DNA from: Crocodylus rhombifer
Lineage: Eukaryota; Chordata; Crocodylia; Crocodylidae
Direction of reading: 5' to 3'
Assembly: GCA_038503035.1 (NCBI GenBank)
Contig: JAVSML010001074.1
Coordinates: forward strand, 186,001-250,000
Length of the DNA stretch: 64,000 nt
Shown here: positions 57,416 through 64,000 of the stretch, in pieces
Numbering within the stretch: position 1 is the stretch's first letter
How the letters are laid out: each line of letters starts with the position of its first letter
Notes under the pieces: generated by a model
Told to the model about the DNA's origin: nothing
Databases searched by the model: none
The model's input: only the letters and a program-made list of their open reading frames with translations
Translations under genes and position numbers: made by a program

Positions 57416-57654
57416 GATGTAACAAAGGAATTTAGATACAGTGACATCCTGCACCTAGAGTCCTGTTTCATAGGCCTAGTTCCTTTTTGTGAGTCAGACC
57501 CAGATCACTTTGAATTACAGTATATTTTTTCATTATGTAACTGCACATAACTTTAACTTTTACTAAGCATCAATGTTTCTCAAATAGAGGGATTTTAGAT
57601 ATTGTCGATTATTTAATGATTTTTTATTTATTTAATCCAAAGGGTATCACAAAT

Positions 57655-57780
57655 AACAATAGCTAGCTCCTCTGTGGCACTTCTTGGCCCTGGTTTTTAA
57701 AGTACTTTTACAAAGGATGGTCATACTACCATTATACCCATTTTACACATGAACGGAATGCTGCTTCTCCAGATTATTTA
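57655..57780 (+). repeat. MIR/L2-like relic
   Basis: AAAGTACTTTTACAAAGGA followed by ACCATTATACCCATTTTACACATG has the order AGCGCTTTACA...TATCCCCATTTTACAGATG found in MIR and L2 elements. Confidence 0.5.
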
Positions 57781-57811
57781 AATCAATCAGTAGCAGAATA
57801 AGGAATAACAC

Positions 57812-57950
57812 AGTCACAGAATCAGAGAAAAGCAGGGGTGGAAGAGACCTTCAGAGGTCATTTAGTAGTCCAATGCCATACCAGAGAGAAGGTCTTACCT
57901 ATCTAAAATGTCCTATACAAATCCATTCTGTAACCTACTATAAAGTACAC
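57812..57950 (-). mobile_element. CR1-like fragment interrupted by the gypsy LTR
   Basis: CACAGAATCAGAGAAAAGCAGG, GGAAGAGACCTTCAGAGGTC and CATACCAGAGAGAAGGTC resemble CR1 3' sequence in reverse orientation. It stops at the first base of the LTR at 57951, so the LTR element probably inserted into it. Confidence 0.5.
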
Positions 57951-58680
57951 TGTAACAGGGGCTCAGGCAAGAGCCCTGTTACTAAGGCAAGATCAGGAAA
58001 GACTGACCTGACAATGCACCCCACCAGGTAGAGGGAATCCCACACTGGGGGCAGGGCAGGGTAATTAGCCTGCCATAATTGGTATATATCCGGCGGTGGA
58101 GCACATACTTTTCACCTTCAGGCACGAGACACAAAAGTGAGGGGCGGCCGAAGCCCCAGACATAGAATGAGGAGTAGCCCACCTGGTGACCTGGGAAGAT
58201 GCCGAGATTGCAGGACTCAAGACTAGGAGACTGCAGCCCCAAGGCAAGCAACTTACCTAGAGACTCCAGCAGCTCCGGTGAGTGTGGGAAGAGCTGGGGC
58301 TCCATAGAGCAGCTTGGCAGAGGAACCCCAAGTGGAGAGGGACACCCCAGGACAATGGGTGGGGCAGGAGGATCTCGCGTAAGCCCTGGCCCCAACCCCA
58401 GAACTGCTAAAATGCTGAGGGTGGCAATGCAGAAGATGGAGGAGCAGCCAAGACTACTCCCAGCCCGAGGCAAATGTGAGAGATGTGGGGAATGCACCTC
58501 ATTAACAAGACAATCAGCAATAAGAAGAGCAAGCACTACATTGCATCTGGGATGCATCTGGCACCAAGTTACCTTATCGGCAGCTTGGATGCACCTTGCT
58601 AATGAAGTAATTAGTGAGGCTACTGCTAATATGCAACTCTCCGTTAGAAAATGAACCAGCACTGTGAGAATGTACTATCT
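57951..58680 (+). repeat. 5' LTR (right end uncertain)
   Basis: It begins TGTAACAGGGGCTCAGGC, the same as the sequence at 63895. An inverted repeat AACAGGGGCTC/GAGCCCTGTT lies at its edge. A TATA-like TATATAT lies near 58084. The right border is not resolved because the 3' LTR is cut by the window; a boundary between about 58560 and 58690 is a guess. An open frame at 58199-58654 has no recognisable domain. Confidence 0.7.
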
Positions 58681-58744
58681 GGGTGGCGTTATTGATTCCT
58701 AGCTCTGACAGACTACTGATACCTCCTTCATTTCCTTTCTATCC

Positions 58745-59185
58745 AAGTCATGGCAGGCGAGTTCATAGAAGACAGAGCCAGCAGCCAGGCGCCCACGCTG
58801 GACTCGTCCAGGCTGGCGCTGCTCCGGCCCCCCTGGCACACAGCCTCCTCCGCCAGGTCCTCCTCGATGCTCTCCTGGATGGAGCGGAGCGGGAAGCTGG
58901 GCGACCGGCTGTAGTCGGGGAGCAGGCATCGGGGGGGCAGCCGCCCTTTGCCCAGAGGGGCTGGCGCGGGGCGGTTTCCCGGCTCCCACCACCCCCTTTG
59001 TCACCTAGGTAATCCACCTCGCTCAGGGTCTTGGCCATCTGCAGCACGGAGCAGGAGTGGTCATCCAGGAGCCCCGCCGGCGCCACGCCAGAGCCCTCCA
59101 GCAGGAAGCCGTGCTCGGGGGGGCGCATGGGCACGCGGGTGCAGCTTGGGTGGGGGTGGCTTGGTCTCCAGGGGCTCGCTGAAGG
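58745..59185 (-). pseudogene. GC-rich coding-like segment of an unidentified gene inside the element leader
   Basis: The minus strand reads as protein in blocks: FSEPLETKPPPPKLHP, then after a one-base shift MRPPEHGFLLEG, LLDDHSCSVLQMAKTLSEVD and YL. After a 59-nt gap with GT...AG edges (59004-58946) it continues CLLPDYSRSPSFPLRSIQ, ESIEEDLAEE and RSSASLDESSVGAW. Composition is far richer in GC than its surroundings, and the direction is opposite to gag. I do not recognise the gene. It may be a captured host fragment, a retrocopy piece or chance open frame in GC-rich DNA. The 59-nt gap is short for a vertebrate intron. Confidence 0.4.
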
Positions 59186-59250
59186 CGATCATTCACCTGC
59201 TCACAAAGTGGTGCACTGGCTGGAAAGAGCCATCAGCAACCCAAGGCAAC

Positions 59251-60079
59251 ATGGAGTCCATGGACACCCAAGCCCCAATTGACTGGCAGCAGGAAAACAG
59301 TATTATCCTACAGTTACTGCAGGGACAAGCCCAGCTGGAGGAGATCTCACCAGCAGGATTTGTGTGAGAAAATCAAGGCTCAGCAAATGTCTCTGGGGAG
59401 AAAAGGAGATGGAGCCAGGCTTCCTCAGATATCTCCAGAAGACAATGTGGAAGCCTACTTAGAGGCCTTTGAAAGGACAGCCATGGCCACAAAATGGGAC
59501 CCCAGCATCTGAGCCACACAGATTGGGCCCCTCCTCATCAGGCCAGCACAAGCTCCCTATTGTGCCCTTAACAGGGTTGAGGCCAGAGATTATCAGAAGG
59601 TGAGAGAGGCAACATTGTACCAATTAGAGATCTCCTCCAAAACCTACTGTCAAAAGTTCCAGGTCCGGAAGGGGCCTGAGGGGACTTGTCCCTGCCTGCT
59701 GACACAGATGCTAAGGGACTTGGTGGAGCAATGGTTACAGCCTGAGATTCACACCCTTCAGGAAGTGGTCTATCTTATAGTCCTGGAGCAATTTCTGATG
59801 GACCTTAGCAGTAGCTCCCAGCGGTGGGTTCGGTGCCACCAACCCAAAATAGTGGAAGAAGCTCTGCAGCTCACTGAGGATTATGCTGCTGCTGAAGGGG
59901 ATGGCGAAACCCACAGGAGGGATCGTCCAGGTCTGATGGCCAGACCCCATCAGGTGGCATGCAGCCAGGCCCAGAGGGGTGACAGCACATGGAATTCTGG
60001 GCAGGAGGCCCAGACCTGGGTCTCTAGGGAGGTAGTGTGCTACAGGTGTGGGGAGAAAGGGCACATTTCCTGATTTTGC
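59251..60079 (+). pseudogene. Gag remnant with SCAN-like region and CCHC knuckle
   Basis: It starts MESMDTQAPIDWQQEN. A frameshift near 59350 moves to the frame reading ISPEDNVEAYLEAFERTAMA, followed by a TGA at 59510 and then a long open run to 60073. That run contains WLQPEIHTLQEVVYLIVLEQ and ends with a helix like that of SCAN (EEALQLTEDY), so 59644-59890 looks like a SCAN domain, a dimerisation module of vertebrate zinc-finger proteins. At 60038-60079 a CCHC nucleic-acid-binding knuckle CYRCGEKGH is interrupted by TGA three codons after its histidine; its last cysteine codon follows at 60077. Confidence 0.85.
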
Positions 60080-60184
60080 CCATGGAGATCCCAGGCTGAA
60101 GTGCCAGTTGATAGCTCCCACGATGAGAAGTTGTACTGAACCTTTGGTTGACATAAGGGGCCCGGCCGCCAAAACAAGCCTGCA

Positions 60185-60255
60185 GTCGAAGTAAGGGTAG
60201 GAGACACCATCATACCGGTAGTCATCGACACTGATTGTTCGCAGTCAATGATATA
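60185..60255 (+). pseudogene. Retropepsin remnant
   Basis: VEVRVGDTIIPVVIDTDCSQ resembles the N-terminal strand and active-site loop of retroviral-type aspartic protease. The usual DSG/DTG triad is DTD here (60227-60235), so the conserved glycine is lost. Several stops follow, and the rest of the protease is not readable. Confidence 0.6.
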
Positions 60256-60656
60256 GGCAAGACCTCTTCCCATCCCATCTGGGGATCCTGGAGAGCCCAG
60301 TGAGCATGGTCTGCGTTCATGGGGCCTCATACACCTAAGAACATTGACACGTCCAGCTCACTCTGATGGGTCACACAGAAGAGATTGCCATAGGCCTAGC
60401 TGAGACCCTGCTGTACCCCATGCTCTCAGGAGTGGATTGACCATATCTGGAGGAGATGATCACCCGAGTCCTCACCAAGAGAGGTGGCAAGTGGGAAAGA
60501 GACCCAGAAGCAGCTTGCTTCAGGACTCCAGAGAACGAGGGAGAAAACCTTGGCATGGAGCAATGAATAGGCGAAGGATACTTCCGGGACAAACAAAGAC
60601 AAGAACCCCTGTTCCAGAACATCTGGTGGTTACACCTGGCCAAGGACAAAGGGGAG

Positions 60657-61900
60657 ATGGTGGACCCTTGGAGGGCAGAACAGAGGCCATGGTTTGAGGT
60701 AAGAGGGGGCTTTCTCTATTGGGTGGAGGACCAAGAAGACAGGCAGAAGAGGTGCCAGATTCTAGCCTCTCGCAGGTACTGGTGGGTCCTTCTACACGTC
60801 GCCCACATGCTCTCCATGGGGAGACATCTGGGTCAGTACAAAACAGAGGCACGCCTGAAGCGGCAGGTCTTCTGGCCAGGCCTCTACAAGATGATGGAAA
60901 AGTTCTGTGTGGAGTATGCTGAGTGCCAGAGGATGGGAGGGGTAAGACTGGCAAAAGTCCCTCTGATGCCAATGCCCCGCGGCAGGGCACCCCTTTGACC
61001 GAATCACTCTAGATGTGGCAGGACCACTTCCCCACAGCCGAGCAGGATACCAATTCATTTTTGTGATTACTGACTACACCACTCACTTCCCCAAAGGTCA
61101 GTAACACCCACCATGATAGCAGGGGCCTTCTTGAAATGGATTGTATGGGTTGGCATTCCTAAAGAAATCCTTACTGATCAGAAAAAGAATTTATCTTCAA
61201 GATCCTAAAAGGGATTTGCCAAACCCTGATGATTAAGCAGCTCTGAACTTCCATTTACCATTCACAGATGGATGGCTTAGCAGAGCACTTTAACTGCACT
61301 TTGAAAGGGATGATCTGGGCCTGCATTCAGGGAGATCCATGGGGGTGGGATGCCATGATACCCCCACTGCTTTTTTCCATAAGGGAGGCAACCACAGGCC
61401 TCCACGGGGTACACCCCACTTGAATTGGTTTATGGTTACAGCCCGCGAGGACTGTTGGACATTATATGCAAGGAGTAGGGAGAAGAGGCCAGTGATTCAG
61501 ATCAGCCATGAGCGGTGGTTGACTTCTGGGAATGACTGAGGAAGGCCCAACAGATAGCTCAGAAGAATCTGGGCCAAAGCCAGGAGAAGCAGAAGCAGCA
61601 TTATGATGCATGGACTACCGACAGAGAGCTCCAGATAGGAGACTGGGTGTTGGTGTTGTTCCCTGACAACTGGGCCATTCCAAGTGACAAGGCGCATGGG
61701 ACCAGTGAATTATGAAGTCTTCCGGACCACATCCACCCGAAGGCGACAGATTTACCACATCAATCTGTTACGGAGGTGGCACCAACAAGATGAGTGGTTG
61801 ATGAAGGAACCAGAGGGGTTTGAAGAAGTGGAAGAAGTCGCATTACCCCTGGGCCTGACAGGCCTCCCGGATAGCCTGGGAATTGATGACCAGTTAAGCC
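60657..61900 (+). pseudogene. Integrase remnant, located upstream of reverse transcriptase
   Basis: Zinc-binding part: GRHLGQYKTEARLKRQVFWP and then CVEYAECQ; tyrosine stands where the third zinc ligand is normally cysteine (60915-60917). Catalytic core: LDVAGPL with aspartate at 61012, ILTDQ with aspartate at 61176, and QMDGLAEHFN with glutamate at 61283. These three residues lie in three different reading frames, so at least two frameshifts separate them. A C-terminal piece reading QIGDWVLVLFPDNW (near 61635) is the usual post-core domain. Function would be insertion of element DNA; it is dead. Confidence 0.85.
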
Positions 61901-61978
61901 CCGAACACATGGGAGCATTTGAAAGCTCTGATAGTACAGTTCCAAGATGTATTTAGAGAGGTACCAGGTGAAGCTCGG

Positions 61979-62620
61979 GGAGTAAAACACCAGATCCTAA
62001 CCCCACCGGGGCGAGTGATATGCAACCACTGGAAGAGGTTGCTTCACCATTTCTGGCTGGCAGTCAAGCAGGAAATGAGAGAGCTAGGAATTATTGAGGA
62101 ATCTCAGAGCCCATGAAGGAGCCCAATAGTGGCAGTTCCAAAAGTGGATGGCTCGATACGCCTGGGCATCGACTATCGCAAGGTGAATGAGATCGCAACA
62201 TCTGATGCCTCCCCTATGGCGCAGGTGGACAACACGTTGGAGAGTCAACCACGCCTAGTACATAGCCACTCTGGATCTGACCAAGGGCTACTGGCAGATC
62301 CCCACAGCAGAGGTGGACAAGGAAAAGACAGCCTTTGGCACCCCATGGGGCCTGTTCCAATTCAAACGGATGCCGTTTGGGCTACACAGGGCAGCCGTCT
62401 CCTTCCAGTGGCTGATGGAGCAGCTACTAGCTCCACACCAGGGGTACGTGGCTGCATACATTGATGACACTATTGTGTTCTTGCAGGATTGGGAAGCCCA
62501 CCACTAGCACTTACAAGAGGTCCTGGAGGAACTCAGGCAGGCAGGACTCATGGCCAACCCCCAGAAATGTGCACTGGGGAAGAGCAAAACACAGTACCTG
62601 GGCTTCTAGGACAGCGTAGC
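61979..62620 (+). pseudogene. Reverse transcriptase remnant
   Basis: Family motifs in order: HQILTPPGR, MRELGIIEESQSP, a TGA at 62114, AVPKVDGSIRLGIDYRKVNE, a frameshift near 62236, LDLTKGYWQIP with catalytic aspartate at 62274, FKRMPFGLHRAAVSFQWLME, and the YIDD catalytic box at 62457-62468. A stop follows at 62505. Palm motifs are well preserved, so decay is moderate. Confidence 0.92.
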
Positions 62621-62649
62621 ATAAAGGACAGAGTAGCATAAAGCTGGTA

Positions 62650-63284
62650 GTGGACAAAGTGGTGGCCATACAACAACACCCCTTGCCGCAGACACTCACA
62701 CAACTGCGATCGTTCCTTGGTTTTGCCAATTACTACTGGCGGTTCATCCAGAGATTCCTGGAAAAGATGGCCCCCCTGACAGAGCTGACCAAGGGCTGCC
62801 AGAAGCCAGAAACCCTCTGTGCTTTCAAACAGCTTAAAGAGGCCCTGTGTCAACATCCAGTGTTATATACCCCAAATTTCCAGAAGATATTCTTTCTGCA
62901 GACAGATCCCTCAGGCATCGCCACAGGGGCAATTCTCTTCCAGGAAGAAGGGGGCAACGAAAGGCCCATAGCCTTTGCCAGCAAGAAGCTAACCCTGGCA
63001 GAAACCCGCTACTCAACAACTGAGAGTGTTTAGCCATCTGGTGGGGGGTAGAGCTTTTTCACTATTACCTCATAGGGAGGGAGTTCATGTTGATCACTGA
63101 CCATACCTCTCTACGCTGGCTGCAAATGGCTAAGCTGGATAATGCCAGACTGATGAAGTGGTCCCGGGACTTACAACCCTTTTATTTTACAGTAAGACAC
63201 CGAGTGGGGACGAAGAGCAGGAACATCGACTTCCCTTCACACACAGAAGATGGACGAGACAACACCATGGACCACCAGTTTTAG
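62650..63284 (+). pseudogene. RT connection and RNase H remnant
   Basis: The connection part has LRSFLGFANYYWRFIQRFLE and FKQLKEALCQHPVLYTP. RNase H follows: QTDPSGIATGAILFQEEGG with the first acidic residue, PIAFASKKLTLAETRYSTTE with the second, a stop at 63031-63033, then, in another frame, LITDHTSLRWLQ with the third. It ends near 63284 with DHQF and a stop. I see no chromodomain. Confidence 0.88.
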
Positions 63285-63341
63285 AGGAGGTTTTTTTCTT
63301 TTCTTTTTGGTTCTGGAGGTCATTTCTTTACTCTCTTCAGT

Positions 63342-63858
63342 TACTGCGTCCAGTTTTGGGCTCCACAATTCAAAAAGGATGTGGAGAAGCTTGAGAGAGT
63401 CCAGAGGAGAGCCACGCGCATGATCAGAGGTCAGGAAAACAGATCTTACGATGACAGGCTGAGAGCCATGGGACTCTTTAGCCTGGAAAAGCGTAGGCTC
63501 AGGGGTGATCTGATGGCCACCTATAAATTTATCAAGGGTGACCACCAGGATCTGGGGGAACGTCTGTTCACCAGAGTGCCCCAAGGGACGACGAGGTCAA
63601 ACGGTCACAAACTCCTGCAAGACTGTTTCAGGCTGGACATAAGGAAGAATTTCTTTACTGTCCGAGCCCCCAAGGTCTGGAACAATCTGCCAGCGGAGGT
63701 GGTTCAAGCACCTACATTGAACACCTTCAAGAGTAAATTGGATGCTTATCTTGCTGGGATCCTGTCACCCCAGCTGACTTCCTGCCCTTTGGGCAGGGGG
63801 CTGGACTCGATCTCCCGAGGTCCCTTCCAGCCTTAATGTCTATGAAATCTATGAAACC
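63342..63858 (+). mobile_element. CR1 LINE, 5'-truncated insertion in the gypsy element
   Basis: About 517 bp in forward orientation, reading the C-terminal part of CR1 reverse transcriptase: YCVQFWAPQFKKDVEK, RVQRRATRMIRGQ, GLFSLEKRRLRGDLMATYKF, RAPKVWNNLPAEV. The open frame runs to 63836 without a stop. The 3' end TGTCTATGAAATCTATGAAA is a typical CR1 short tandem terminus. Its open frame and intact end suggest it is younger than the other CR1 copies here and younger than the gypsy element. Confidence 0.93.
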
Positions 63859-63880
63859 TCTCCCGGGGTGACTAGTGAAC

Positions 63881-63891
63881 TAAGGGAGGAG
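63881..63891 (+). promoter_or_regulatory. Polypurine tract of the gypsy element
   Basis: TAAGGGAGGAG lies just before the 3' LTR (three bases before TGTAAC), where plus-strand DNA synthesis is primed in LTR retroelements. Confidence 0.7.
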
Positions 63892-63894
63892 TTG

Positions 63895-64000
63895 TGTAAC
63901 AGGGGCTCAGGCAGGAGCCCTGTTACTAAGGCAGGATCAGGCAAGATTGACCCGATGATGCACACTGCCAGGTGGAGGGATTCCCGCACTGGGGGCAGGG
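63895..64000 (+). repeat. 3' LTR, first 106 bp
   Basis: It begins TGTAACAGGGGCTCAGGC and follows the 5' LTR colinearly, including the edge hairpin and GCACTGGGGGCAGGG. About 13 of 106 positions differ, mostly transitions. It continues beyond the window. Confidence 0.9.

Larger units (their letters stand above)
52421..57950 (-). other. CARMIL1 upstream intron, non-LTR part
   Basis: No exon was found. Contents are an L2/MIR-like patch near 52786-52920, an AAGCTTTC-type repeat (53308), G/T-rich low-complexity DNA with repeated GGGGTTTGTGG words (55135-55250), a CR1 copy (55436), a hAT-like fragment (56331), a hairpin (57322), a MIR-like relic (57655) and a CR1 scrap (57812). Confidence 0.65.
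57951..64000 (+). mobile_element. Gmr1-like Ty3/gypsy LTR retrotransposon, decayed, runs off the window
   Basis: Order on the plus strand: 5' LTR, leader with a GC-rich foreign-looking segment, gag with a SCAN-like region and zinc knuckle, protease remnant, integrase, reverse transcriptase, RNase H, CR1 insertion, purine tract, 3' LTR start. Integrase upstream of reverse transcriptase is the defining arrangement of the Gmr1 clade. Every domain carries stops or frameshifts, so it cannot be active. It lies antisense within a CARMIL1 intron. The visible 106 bp of 3' LTR differ from the 5' LTR at about 13 positions by my count. Confidence 0.88.

Noticed and set aside
58199..58654. 151-codon plus-strand open frame in the LTR/leader, with CERCGEC
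   Set aside because: Cysteine spacing suggested a zinc finger, but the pattern is incomplete and the region is LTR or leader; not called a gene.
63381..63836. 151-codon plus-strand open frame as a host gene
   Set aside because: It is the C-terminal part of CR1 reverse transcriptase in a 5'-truncated LINE copy.
52421..64000. Search for the upstream CARMIL1 exon encoding the lysine-rich start of the PH domain
   Set aside because: No match found; probably beyond 64000.
57951..64000. The LTR element as an endogenous retrovirus with an envelope gene
   Set aside because: No envelope sequence between RNase H and the polypurine tract; only a CR1 insertion and about 50 bases of leftover sequence are present, and domain order is Gmr1-like.

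Overview
The window is vertebrate nuclear DNA, mostly intronic. The CR1 retrotransposons, the many hAT- and Harbinger-like non-autonomous DNA elements, the MIR/L2-type relics and a Gmr1-type Ty3/gypsy element suggest a sauropsid. A crocodilian fits best and a turtle is the alternative; this is inferred from repeat content and no species is named by the sequence.

The only gene I can support is CARMIL1 (LRRC16A) on the minus strand, occupying at least 8704-52420. I read 18 consecutive internal exons with GT-AG borders. Joined, they make 1494 nt, or 498 codons, with compatible phases and no stop. They cover the second half of the N-terminal PH-like domain, the linker and the first ten or so leucine-rich repeats. 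The first exons lie beyond the high-coordinate end. The remaining repeats, the helical domain and the capping-protein-binding tail lie beyond the low-coordinate end. CARMIL1 binds actin capping protein and regulates actin assembly at the leading edge of moving cells.

Layout, low to high: 1-8703 is intron after the last visible exon. 8704-25842 holds ten LRR exons with CR1, MITE and SINE fragments between them. 25843-44117 holds long introns carrying foldback hAT-like elements (27263, 31506, 34397), a Harbinger-like element (41240) and the remaining LRR and linker exons. 44118-52420 holds the PH-domain exons, with two more hAT-like elements (44712, 46191). 52421-64000 is upstream intron containing CR1 and hAT relics and, from 57951 to beyond the window, a decayed Gmr1-like Ty3/gypsy retrotransposon antisense to CARMIL1.

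The gypsy element is the most interesting feature. Its gag contains a SCAN-like segment. Its integrase lies upstream of reverse transcriptase and RNase H, the reverse of ordinary Ty3/gypsy. Between its 5' LTR and gag sits a GC-rich, minus-strand segment that looks like a piece of an unrelated coding gene. The element is broken by stops, frameshifts and a 5'-truncated CR1 insertion just before its 3' LTR.

Regulatory signals that may act on CARMIL1 splicing include a (TG)n tract just upstream of the acceptor of a frame-breaking 122-nt exon, and a (CT)n tract upstream of the 78-nt LRR exon.
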